Source: Melastoma dodecandrum
Taxonomy: Eukaryota > Streptophyta > Magnoliopsida > Myrtales > Melastomataceae
Direction: 5' to 3'
Assembly (NCBI GenBank): GCA_029817715.1
Contig: JARUPY010000356.1
Coordinates: 2,203,001-2,267,000, forward strand
DNA length: 64,000 nt
Position 1 is the stretch's first letter; every line of letters begins with the position of its first letter. The position numbers and the translations under genes were made by a program. Under the pieces are notes generated by a model. It saw only the letters and a list, made by a program, of their open reading frames with translations, was not told the DNA's origin and ran no database searches. This document shows, piece by piece, positions 46,707 to 56,850 of the stretch.

Positions 46707-49700
46707 ATGGCGGGGACATCGGAAGCAGGGACTAGCCACGGCACTGTGAACACCCCCGACGGATCAGCTTACGATGTGTTCGTTAGCTTCAGGGGACCTG
46801 ACACCCGGTACAACATCACCGACGTCCTTTATGTGTTCATGAGGGAAAAGGGGATACGTGTGTTCAGGGACACGGAGGAGGTCCGTAACGGCGAAGAGAT
46901 CGGGCACGAGCTTCGTCGAGCTGTCCCGGACTCTAGGAGCTACGTTGTTGTCTTCTCCAAAGGCTACGCATCGAGCGCGTGGTGCCTCCGAGAACTCGCC
47001 ATGATGGTGGACTGCTGCAGGGACCCAGCCTCTAGGAAAGTCATCTTGCCCATCTTCTACGATGTAAGCCCCAGCGACGTGAAGCTGCAAACCGATCGGT
47101 ACCGAGACGCCCTCGAGAAGCACAAAGAAAAATACAAGAAAAGGGATGTGAAAATGTGGAAGGAAGCTCTGAAGAAGGTTGAAGGTATCCGTGGTCTGGA
47201 ATACAAAGGAGATATGGGGTATATAATTCAATCTTTAATCTTTCTCTTTCTTATATAATTACTCATGTCATTTCAGATATTTCAATAGCTAATGTTTCCT
47301 TTGAGCTTTTTCATGTCGTTAGTCGGCAGTTTTTTGAACAACTTGATCTCGGGCAGGATGGGCGATTTTGTTAGTACTGTGGTTGCGGATATTCTAAACA
47401 AGCTGAACATCAAAGATAGGAGTGTGCCAAATCATCTCGTAGGGATGGATGTTCGCCTGGAGAATGTAATCGACATGTTGAATTTGAGTTCTCACATTGA
47501 ACGACATGTTGTGTTGGTGCACGGCATGGGGGGTATTGGGAAGACAACGTTGGCGAATGTCATCTTCAACAGAATCTCTTCCCGATTCGATGGATGCTGC
47601 TTCCTTGCCGATGTGCGAGAATCCTTGTCGACTGGTGTGGGGGGTGTTGAAAGGTTGCAAAAGAAGCTATTGAGGGATATCTTCGGCAAATCGGATGGAG
47701 AAATTGGTGACTCTAGCGATGGAATGAATGAGATCCAAAGAAGGCTCCGCAACAGAAGGGTCCTTATCATTTTTGACGATGTCAGCGAGAGTAGTCAGCT
47801 CAAAAAGTTGGTTGGAAATTTCGATATCTTCGGACCGGGAACGATAATTATTGTCACGACGAGGGATATGAGCGTTTGCGAGGGCCTTATGAGACCTAGT
47901 GATACTGCTTATGAAGTGGAGGGAATGAGCAATGATCATGCTCTGCAACTCTTCAGTCGGCACGCATTTGGTGGAGAGGGACCTCCAAATGACTTTGTTG
48001 ATTTATCGAAGCGGGTTATTCGTATGTCCGGAAATCTTCCCTTAGCTTTGGAGGTGATCGGAGGGCACTTATTCCAAAAGGAAAAGAATAAATGGGAACA
48101 TACATTGGAAAAGCTGGAGCGAGTGCCTCACAAAGACGTCTTGAATAAGCTGCGGATCAGCTACGATGACTTAGACGAGAGTGAGAAGCAGATTTTTCTG
48201 GACATTGCATGTTTTGACAATTATGTGATGCCAAGGGAGTATGCGAGTCACATGTGGGAAGCCTGTGATTTTTTTCCTAAAAGTGGATTGGATGTCCTCC
48301 AGAACAGATCTTTGATAAAGGTATTGAATGTCGACTAATGACTTTGAAGACAAGTATTGGATGCATGACTTAATTAGAGAGATGGGAAGGGAGATTGTTA
48401 GTTCAGAGAGCCCCGGCAAGCGCAGCAGGCTGTGGGATCCTGAATTGGCCCTTAATGTCATACGCCAAAAGCAGGTGAGATGATAATAATAATAATAATA
48501 ATGTTTTCCTGATTTATTGGATTGGACTCGATCTCTCTCTTTGGCTTCCTCATTTCCTATATGTTTTGTTACCAGGGCACCGATCAAGTTTTAGCCGTCG
48601 ACCTGCGAGGTAGTTACGAACTTTTAACTGGAAAGGAATTCGAGGGCATGTCCAATCTCAGGTTTCTTGCAGTTGGAGCAGAATTAAGTGGGAAGTTTAG
48701 GAATTTCCGGACGAATCTATTGTGGCTACGTTGGTCAGTGGTGTGGAAACACGGACGTAATCCCTCTTTCCTCAAGATGGACAACCTCGTCGTTCTTCAG
48801 ATCTCAGGGAATGGAATTACGGATGATTCAATGAAAGACATGGTATTAATTTCCTTTCCCTTGTATCCATCTCTCATGAAGCAGAAATCAACATTAACTA
48901 ATCATGGGATGATACTCGTTTTTTTTTTTTGTTTTAATAGAAAATGGGTAATTTGAGAGTACTTGATATCTCAAATGCGGAGATTACAAGATTGCCCGAT
49001 CTCTCTCGTTTCCCAAAGCTGGAGATAATTGATCTCCGATTTTGCAATCAATTGGAAGAAATCCACAGTTCTATCGGTGTATTAGGGTTTCTTAAACGTC
49101 TGTATATATCAGGGTGTAATAGCTTGACAAGGTTACCAGAAGAGCTTGGATCCGCAAAAGCTCTACAAGAGCTCATTTTGATCAGTTGTTACAAAATTTC
49201 GGAGTTGCCAGAGTCTATTGGGAGGCTAGGGGACCTGAGAATACTCCGTGGGATTGGGACTAAGATAAGGAAGCTTCCTTCCTCGATCGGCAATCTAAAG
49301 AGCCTTGAGGTATTGGAAATTGACGGATTAGGCATTTCTTTTAGAATTCCAATGTCGAAGGTGCCAAACCTTGCAAGATGCAATCTTTCCGGACTCGCCA
49401 GCCTCCGATCGCTGACGTTAATTGGTCTCGATGAGGACGTAGAGGGGATAGATAAGCTATATTGGTTGCAGAAATTAAAGTTGGATGTCGGTGGTATTCC
49501 TTCTACCAATTTGGGTTCCATGTCCAGGCTGGAAGATCTCTATCTGCGTTCTTGGAACATGAACATTTCATCCGCATCACTGCTTCCTTCGTCCTTGCGT
49601 AGATTGACACTCGTGCGATGTTGGCAGTCAATGCAGAGTGGGACTCCGCTGGATGGACGAGATAATATTGGAAATATGAGTTATCCTATCAGGTTGTCAG

Positions 49701-50020
49701 ATTTAGGATCGTTGAGGAGGCTTTGCTCTTTACAAATGTGGTTTTGTGAATGCATCGACCTTTCCGGGGTTGAGAGAATGGAGCTCTTGGAGGAATTAAG
49801 GGTCTTCTGGTGTGGTGATTTCGTGGGTGAAATCGTAGACCTGTCAAACATGAGAAGATTGAAAAGGGTGGAGATTCATTCATGCAACTATCTGCAAAGC
49901 GTGCCCCGTATGGCGGGAGACTGCCACTTGATGATTCATTGCTGTAGTGAATTGGAGCCATTTGAAGGCCCGTACCGACAATACCACAACAAACGAAAAA
50001 GGAGGAGAACTGGAAGTTGA
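46707..50020 (+). pseudogene. TNL3: TIR-NB-LRR gene, intact except for one frameshift
   Basis: Exons by comparison with TNL4: 46707-47218 (TIR), 47357-48474 (NB-ARC), 48576-48842 and 48941-50020 (LRR). All splice sites have GT/AG. Motifs present: YDVFVSFRGPDTRY, CLREL with the catalytic Glu, GMGGIGKTT P-loop, RVLIIFDDV, SGNLPLALEVIG, FLDIACFDNY. After RSLIKVLNVD a net 11 bp deletion relative to TNL4 (near 48336) shifts the frame into a stop; the MHD region (WMHDLIREMG) and all LRRs are otherwise open. Conceptual translation stops after about 497 residues, a TIR-NB protein without LRR. Such truncated forms exist naturally in plants, so a residual role is possible. It is convergent with peptide gene B. 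Confidence 0.9.
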
Positions 50021-50250
50021 ATAATGTACTCTGCCTCAACTGGATGATTAACGTAGTATCCAATTGCTGTGTCTCTCAGCTCAGGAATTCATTAAAGAGG
50101 CCAAAGGCAAATATTATTATGAAGTGATTAAAATGATTTGACACAAGTTAAACTTAATCAATCAATTAATAAAAATACATATATGAAAAATTAAACATCC
50201 CCCTTAAAAACCCAGAACAATAGTTCCCCTACGATTTTAAGCATTCATAA
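50021..50250. repeat. TNL 3'-flank repeat
   Basis: About 230 bases following the TNL stop are shared, in matching orientation to each gene, with 26890-27128, 53150-53390, 56590-56850 and, more diverged or partial, 20420-20620 and 22700-22850. Features include a CTGCCTCAACTGGATGATTAACGT stretch and CATGAAAAATTAAAC. It is probably 3' UTR plus downstream DNA duplicated with the genes. Confidence 0.75.
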
Positions 50251-50294
50251 GATTAAATGATCAGAGAATATTAAAAGAGTTACGATAATTTTTT

Positions 50295-50296
<2 letters not shown>

Positions 50297-50331
<35 letters not shown>
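50297..50331. repeat. (AT)n microsatellite
   Basis: About 17 AT units between TNL3 and peptide gene B. It is absent at the equivalent place between TNL4 and peptide gene C. Confidence 0.85.
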
Positions 50332-50336
<5 letters not shown>

Positions 50337-50549
50337 TTTTCCATCTAAAAGTAATGCAATAATATGGATACGTAATGCAACTTTTTTCCATTTGTGGATA
50401 TTCTATAATAATATCAGAAAAACCCAATCTCTTTTTTTTTTTTGCAAATTATCCAACTACGGAATGATTCGAAATTATCCGAATTATTCTTGTTCGTTTC
50501 TTATTCCTTAAAAAACCAACATTTGAACACAAATATCAGGATAATATCG

Positions 50550-50857
50550 ATTCTTGCATTTAGAAGACATCGTTCATGCATTTAGAAGAAACGCATTCCA
50601 TTTGGCACTGGATCTTCGGATCTGAAAAGGGAGGGTAAGAAGAATCGAGGTCCGGGGTCGGCCCGCCTGCATTTTCTGCGTACACAATCCTGGTAGCAAG
50701 CTCGGTAGAATTGTTCTTGCTTGCCTTTACATTCTTTGTCGCAACCTGCCTCGCAGGGGGTTAATCCTGCTAAGGCCGCATCCATATAGAGCATCATTAT
50801 CAAGAACAAAGTAATCATCAGTGCCGCCGACACCGGCATCAATTTCTTCGAAGTCAT
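50550..50857 (-). pseudogene. Secreted cysteine-rich peptide, copy B, frameshifted
   Basis: ATG 50857 opens MTSKKLMPVSAALM, a good signal peptide ending DAALAG, followed by CEAGCDKEC, ACYQDC and VRRKC, the same six-cysteine block as copy A. Immediately after, one extra base relative to copies A and C (in the GCAGGCGGGCC region near 50665) shifts the frame. The late cysteines are replaced by an unrelated tail ending at 50582. The displaced original frame is still readable to about 50558. A TATA-like TATATATA lies upstream near 50935. Tail to tail with TNL3, 0.55 kb apart. Confidence 0.8.
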
Positions 50858-51116
50858 ATTCGAAGGAAGAAATTTCTTTGTACGGTGTGTTTCTTAGTTA
50901 GATGTGGATATCGAATGGGTGCACCATTCATTTATATATACCCGAGTTTCCATCTAAAAAAGCTTTTTTTTTTCATATATGGGTATTTAATAATACTTTA
51001 GAAAAATTTATTCTCTTTTATTATGTTTTGGTAAATTACCAACCCAACAAAACAATTATCTGAAATTATCCAAAATATATCTAAAGGTTTAAAATGATTT
51101 GAAAAGTTTTCTTCTT

Positions 51117-51290
51117 ATTTTTTTTTTGTTACCCGAGTTTTGTCCAGACTAATTCGCACTTGATCCGAGTAAGACAGTCGGCTATGGTGGGTGGGTCGTC
51201 TTACGGCGGTGAATGTATACTGTATGTTTCGAACCCAATACTTCCTTAATCAAATTCAAGCTTAATACAACTTGAACAAACTTCATATTG
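51117..51290 (-). mobile_element. SINE, minus orientation, upstream of peptide gene B
   Basis: A poly-T run (minus strand poly-A) at 51119-51128 is followed by the family's 3' end, and a B-box GGTTCGAAACA lies at 51227-51237 on the minus strand. An equivalent copy occupies the same place relative to peptide gene C (55800-55940). Gene A has no SINE there. Confidence 0.75.
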
Positions 51291-52549
51291 TTCCAACATA
51301 TAAATGTTTTATTGTTGTCAAAATCTACAAGTAAAATTAATTATTTTATAAATTTGGTTGTGATAGTCGTTTATTTGATAGGTAAACAACATACAGCTAA
51401 TTTAAATGGCTTTTTTTAATGGCAGAAAAGTTAGCAGAAATTTGAATAGATTTTACTTATTTTAATTGCTCTCTCTCTATATATTTTTTATGTATTTTAA
51501 TTGCACGAAAGATATTATTATATTATTTGAAGTTAGAGAATCTCTACATGAGTTTTGTTGATTTTAATGGCAGAAAAGTTTGGCAATCTCAGCTTGGTGT
51601 CAAATATTTATATTTGAGATGAACTTTATCTTTTGCAAGAATTAATGTAAATTGGATTCTTGTTAAGACTTCATCCTTTAAGGTTACGACAAGAAGCCAA
51701 CTTTTTACGAACAAAAAAATATGACCAAGACCTAAAGGAGGCCGTAAATGTGCCATGTCATGAGCTGCTTTTTTCTCACTTTACTGAGATTTCGGTCAAT
51801 TGTGACCTATTTTACCATCGACCGTAAACGAAAAAGTTTGTTCTCTGATAATTATCACATGGAAATCTGTTCCACGATCATGTCAGACGAACTTTTCTGA
51901 ACATAACAAACTTTCTGGCAGATGAATCTCAGCTATAATTATTATAAGAAACTCTTGAATAGAATGAATTTGTCAAAATGGTCCCCTAATTAATAATAAG
52001 TCTTGATCACTAATACATTGAAACCAGATTAACAAAAAATGACCACATCACTTGGACATAAAAAATATGCACGACACAAAACCCACAAACGAACTAGACA
52101 ACTCCAAAAAAATATAATATACAAATTCCTAGGTCGAACATTTAAACATTCGACGGGTTGGGTCGTCGTCTACTTCAGTATCAAATTCCTGATTTCTTCT
52201 TCAATTTTTTAAATTTGAAGAGCAACAAACACATCCGAATAAGTTTTTTTTTGTTTTCAAGAAGAATATTAAATATTTGAATAATTTTCAAAAATATTAA
52301 ATAAGTACCTTTTTCTTCTAAATACAGATGGTCAAAACGTTAAATTGTTTTTTTAAATAAAGAAAGATTATTTTCCCGAAATGTTATGCCGAAATGCCAA
52401 TCATTTGGAATTCAGTAGAAATATGAACTAAGTGACCGATGGGATTGATTCCAATAAAATTACGAGTGTCTTTATTGCCATGTAAATTTAAACCTGATTG
52501 ATCACAAAATGATTACATAACTTTATTAAGGACAAAACAACTCTTCCTG
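51291..52549. other. Upstream region homologous to that of peptide gene A, then unique AT-rich DNA
   Basis: 51291-52070 matches, inverted, 24110-23290 with many small indels, including TTTACNNTCGACCGTAAAC near 51810. From 52070 rightwards I see no recognisable feature. Confidence 0.6.
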
Positions 52550-52640
52550 CAAAGGACACCCTAGTGGTCTAACGCATTGATGATTTACTTGAAGGTCCTA
52601 GGTTCGAATCTCAATGGTGTATTTATGGTGTTGGCCGAAC
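52550..52640 (+). repeat. tRNA-like (SINE-type) sequence
   Basis: GGACACCCTAGTGGTCTAACGC and GGTTCGAATCTCAATGG resemble A- and B-box regions and match the start and B box of the 5850 sequence. No poly-A tail or cloverleaf seen. Confidence 0.45.
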
Positions 52641-53149
52641 AGTATATTGTTAACGCGAACTTTGCGATCTCGTGTTCGTATTATTCGTGCTCATTCTACC
52701 AGTGGAGCCATCAACGGATTCGATCCGAGCTAATAAGTGCAAAGGGTAACTTGCAGTGACATAATTCATAATGAGTCGAGCCAAAATAACGGAATAGGTG
52801 TTGATTAAGACAAATGGATTAGCCAATGTCAATTCCATCTTTCATCCAAGAACTAATGTTCTTATCCGTGTCCTAAAATTCCATTACAGTGATTTTATTT
52901 TTGGATAATTTTCGAGACTTTTTGTTGTATTACAATAAGTATTATAAAGTCACATATATTTATGTTTTAACATTTGAAGCCGTGAAAAGTCTCTGGTAAC
53001 GAAATATTAAATCAAAATATGTTAGTTTGTCAACGTTGCATGACCATACATTAAAAATAAAATAAATACAAAAGAACAGACTTCACAAGGAAAGGTCAGT
53101 CATAAACAAATATGATAAAAACATTATCCCAACTCTTTTAATATTTCCT

Positions 53150-53470
53150 GATCATTTAATCTAATGAATGCTTAAAATCGTAGGAGAAGTATAGTTCTGG
53201 GTTTTTAGGGGGAATGTTTAATTTTTCATGTATGTATTTTTATTAATTGATTGATTAAGTTTAACTTGTGTCAAATCATTTTAATCACTTCATGATAATA
53301 TTTGTCTTTGGCCTCTTTAATGAATTCCTGAGCTGATAGACACAACGATTGAATACAACGTTAATCATCCAGTTGAGGCAGAGTACATCATTCAACTTCC
53401 AGTTCTCCTCCTTTTTCGTTTGTTGTGGTATTGTCGATAAGGGCCTACAAATGACTCCAATTCCCAAAGA
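53150..53470 (-). pseudogene. Stranded TNL 3' end (TNL5 remnant)
   Basis: 53150-53390 is the TNL 3'-flank repeat. 53391-53466 continues into the last codons of the TNL family (minus strand, ending RQYHNKRKRR-like), after which TNL similarity stops at about 53470. The matching 5' flank appears at 55480, suggesting that the body of a TNL has been replaced by the DNA between. Confidence 0.75.
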
Positions 53471-53658
53471 TATTGGGTGCAGGCAACCTCATAAGATATT
53501 ACTCAAGAAAAATGGATAGGAAATGGTAAATATTAGATCCACACATTTCACAAAGTTAACCCAAATTTGGAGCCAAATTATGAAGAATAAAACAAGTATT
53601 AGCCTGTCCCAACAACCAAAAAATTGGATAAGATGAGTACAAAATGACATGATCTCAC

Positions 53659-53775
53659 CCTTTGAGGGTTTATTCCAGCAGCAGCACCCAATATCAATTC
53701 CAATTCCTTGAATCCCCATATCGCCAAGACTCAATATTCTACTTCCATTTGTGACACCAATCATGTCAACCTCCC
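53659..53775 (-). pseudogene. NAD-malic-enzyme-like exon fragment
   Basis: The minus strand reads VDMIGVTNGSRILSLGDMG, then IQGIGIDIG. After a short deletion it reads AAAGINPQR in another frame and ends at a GTGAG donor (53659). This is the conserved malic enzyme block around the GLGDLG dinucleotide-binding motif, with G changed to S in one position. The deletion removes about six residues and shifts the frame. No other malic enzyme exon was found nearby. Intact enzymes decarboxylate malate to pyruvate, in mitochondria for the NAD type. Confidence 0.75.
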
Positions 53776-54869
53776 CAGGAATTTATGTTTTCATGACATC
53801 TCAACCAAACTTCTGACAGAGTAACACTTTAGCACAGCATGACATGGCAGCTTGGAAAAAGTTTTATATGTGCAGCAAGGAATAGTTGCAACCTTCAACG
53901 GAATTTCATGGCAAAAAAATGTTTCCCATTCACCAATTTTTTAAATCATCGGAGTCCACTGATACTTTCTTTAATTGTATCTATCGAAAGAAGTACCTCA
54001 AGATTGGGTAAGCAAAATTATTTCCATGCATTAGCGACTTTGACGGAAAACTGCAAAAGAGAGATTAGTTTAATAGTAATACGAATATTATATTTGTTTT
54101 TAGATTTCATGAGAGTAGTTGCTATTACACTTACAACGGATCTTAATGAGTGATGTCAGCAAATCTAACTTACATATTTGGCACTGTTTTGGGTGACACA
54201 ATTCTTCGTCTGCTGTTTTGCTCGAATTTTTCTAAAGCAGAGGGTGCCAGCAAATCCTGTTTGGTAGCCTGACCTCTTTTCTTTGTATCTGTAGTTCCTT
54301 TCTTGGAGAGAAATGGGAGGGTCTTTCACGGAGCATGTTTAATTTGTTTATTTAATTTTTTTATTAGATTTATGTGGATCTTTCTCAGGGTTTGCACTGT
54401 CCTGTCCCTATGCAGAAGAAGGTACCCGGATATCTCTAGAAAAACTTATGGATACTTGGAAAGCACCTTCCCTAATGGTAAAGTCCTCATTCTAAAATAT
54501 GGTTATGATTCTAATAGAAGTAAGCAAACACTGCAGTCCACAGGAATATTTGGCATTGAAAACCCCAACAACAAAAGACATGATAAGCAATAGCATTCAC
54601 AGGTAAATCAGGAAAACAAGGACCATAGACATCATTTCTCCTCGATCTTCAGAGCTAAGAAACATCCCTCTAGGACGTCTAAGCCATCTAAGCTGCTATA
54701 GTTTTGGCAAACAAGACCACAGTCGAGGTATATACAATCGGGGCATATTCTGCTATCTTTGAAATTAACACCTGCACAAAGCCAGAAAATGCACAACTAT
54801 GTTTTCAATCAATTGTTATAAGTTAACATCAAGCCTCGCAACAATAAACAGATTGTGTAAATAGAATTT
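53776..54869. other. No recognisable gene
   Basis: Possibly intron DNA carried with the malic-enzyme exon. Open frames of 96-104 codons on the plus strand lack any motif. Confidence 0.45.
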
Positions 54870-55445
54870 TGGTACATTCGAGTAGGTCATGCAAGACGGC
54901 GAGCAAAATCTAGTCCAGAAAGACAAACCATGATGAAGAGCCACTGTGTGAAGAAGAATAAATGTCAAGCAAAGATAATGGACTGTCATCCTAATTTTGT
55001 CAAAAAGAATAAGTCAATACGAAGATGCCAAGTGAGGACGAGGGACTACAATGAGGATACAATGAAAGTTGCGAGTAAAGAGTCAAACACATGTCCCTCC
55101 ACTAAATCCGCATAATAAGGAAACGTAACCTATAAACTGAGATACGTAAATTGGTAGTTAAAAGTAATGTCTTTGTATAAATTCAACCTAAGCAGAAGAC
55201 GCAATAATTACTTTAAGAGTCTTGAAGACTTGAATTATTCATCAGATTTTCTCTCTTTTTCTTTCTACGAGCACTAGATTCCTGTGACATATTAAGTGTG
55301 CTTCAAGGTTAGTGTATTTGTTTCGTGTTTTACCGTTTAATGTTCAATTATAAAATTTTAGAGACCACGGTTAGAACTCGAATCAAACTCCTATTTTTCA
55401 TAGTTAAATATTTTACAACATATTTTTTACATGAATATGTCTGCT
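54870..55445 (+). repeat. Interspersed repeat, copy 2
   Basis: Inverted match of 45170-44590. The frame 54930-55115 (61 codons) is the homologue of the end of the 111-codon frame in copy 1. A few residues differ and both end SNTCPSTKSA. Confidence 0.6.
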
Positions 55446-55479
55446 ATTATTGATTTATCCTTTCGAATGATTGAACGAA

Positions 55480-55625
55480 TGAAAATAATTGAAGGAAAAG
55501 AGGGAGGAGAAGTTGGAAACTTTGAAGAAGTTTATCATCACTTCTCCCAAACAGACGACGACTTCTCGAGAAGGACTAAAAAGTCCCCCCTCCCCTAATC
55601 ACGGGCGACTTTTGAGGCTCCAGAA
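55480..55625 (-). pseudogene. TNL 5'-flank remnant (TNL5)
   Basis: Resembles 60235-60420, the region upstream of TNL4, in the same orientation: shared GGAGGAGAAGTTGGAAA, GACGACGACTTC, GACTAAAAAGTC and AATCACGGGCGA. No TIR coding is attached. It is interpreted as the upstream end of the gutted TNL whose 3' end is at 53150-53470. Confidence 0.6.
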
Positions 55626-55799
55626 GAAAAAAAAAACATTTATGAGAAACGTCTTTGGTATATCTAATTGTAAACATTTATGGAAATCGTCTTGTCAATG
55701 ACTTGGTAAACACAAGCCCAGGCTTTGATTCCAAATCACTCGTTGTCATACAGCTCCGGTACCCGGGAAGTTTTACCCGATTCCACCCATCCAACGATC

Positions 55800-55940
55800 G
55801 AAACCACAATAAAGGAAGCTTGAATTTGATTAAGGAAGTATTGGGTTTGAAACATACCATATACATTCACCATAGCCGACTGTCTTACTCGGATCAAGTC
55901 TGAATTAGTCGAGACGAAACTCGGGTAACCAAAAAAAAAA
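55800..55940 (+). mobile_element. SINE upstream of peptide gene C
   Basis: Same family and same relative position as the SINE at 51117-51290. It has the ATTGGGTTTGAAACATACC region and CACCATAGCCGACTGTC, ending GGGTAACC plus about 10 A at 55928-55938. Its B box has one change (GGTTTGAAACA). Confidence 0.7.
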
Positions 55941-56197
55941 TATAAGAAGCAAACTTTTCAAGTCATTTTAAACCTTTAGCTATATTTTGAATAATTTCAG
56001 GTAATTGTTTTGTTGGGGTGGTAATTTACCAAAAAATAAAAGAGAATAAATTTTTCTAAAGTATTACTAAATACCCATATATGAAAAAAAAGCTTTTTTA
56101 GATGGAAAATCGGGTACATATAAATGAATGGTGTACCCATTCGATATCTACATCTAACTAAGAAACACACCGTACAAAGAAATTTCTTCCTTCAAAT

Positions 56198-56475
56198 ATG
56201 ACTTCGAAGAAATTGATGCCGGTGTCGACGGCACGGATGATTATTTTGTTCTTGATAATGATGCTCTATATGGATGCGGCCTTAGCGGGGTTAACCCCCT
56301 GCGAGGCAGGTTGCGACAAAGAATGTAAACAATTCTACCGAGCTTGCTACCAGGATTGTGTACGCAGAAAATGCAGGCAGCCGACCCCGGACCTCGATTC
56401 TTCTCACCCTCCCATTTCAGATCCGAAGATCTAGTGCCAAATGGAATGCGTTCCTTCTAAATGCATGCACGATGT
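56198..56475 (+). pseudogene. Secreted cysteine-rich peptide, copy C, shortened by a stop
   Basis: ATG 56198 opens the same signal peptide (MTSKKLMPVST...DAALAG) and the CEAGCDKEC, ACYQDC, VRRKC block. A 12-base deletion removes four residues between the third and fourth cysteines. A CAG to TAG change at 56432-56434 stops translation before the late cysteines (SDPKI*). The frame beyond the stop is otherwise preserved to about 56479. The 78-residue product keeps six cysteines and might still be secreted. Tail to tail with TNL4, 0.4 kb apart. Confidence 0.8.
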
Positions 56476-56559
56476 CTTCTAAATGCAAGAATCTATATTA
56501 TCCTGATATTTGTCTTCAAATGTTGGTTTTTTAAGGAATAAGAAACCTTTAAACGTCAG

Positions 56560-56850
56560 TAAGAAACAAATATGATAAAAAAAATTATTCTAACTCTTTT
56601 AATATTTTCTCATCATTTAATCTTGTGAATGCTTAAAAACGTAGGGGAAGTGTTGTTCTGGGTTTTTACGAGGGATGTTTAATTTTTCATGTATGTATAT
56701 TTATTAATTGATTGATTAAGTTTAACTTGTGTCAAATCATTTTAATCACTACATAATAATATTTGTCTTTGGCCTCTTTAATGAATTCCTGAGCTGAGAG
56801 ACAACGATTGAATACAACATTAATCATCCAGTTGAGGCAGAGTACATCAT
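56560..56850. repeat. TNL 3'-flank repeat downstream of TNL4
   Basis: Matches 53060-53390 closely, in the same orientation, and 50021-50280 inverted. Contains CAAATATGATAAAA and GTTTAATTTTTCATGTATG. Confidence 0.75.
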
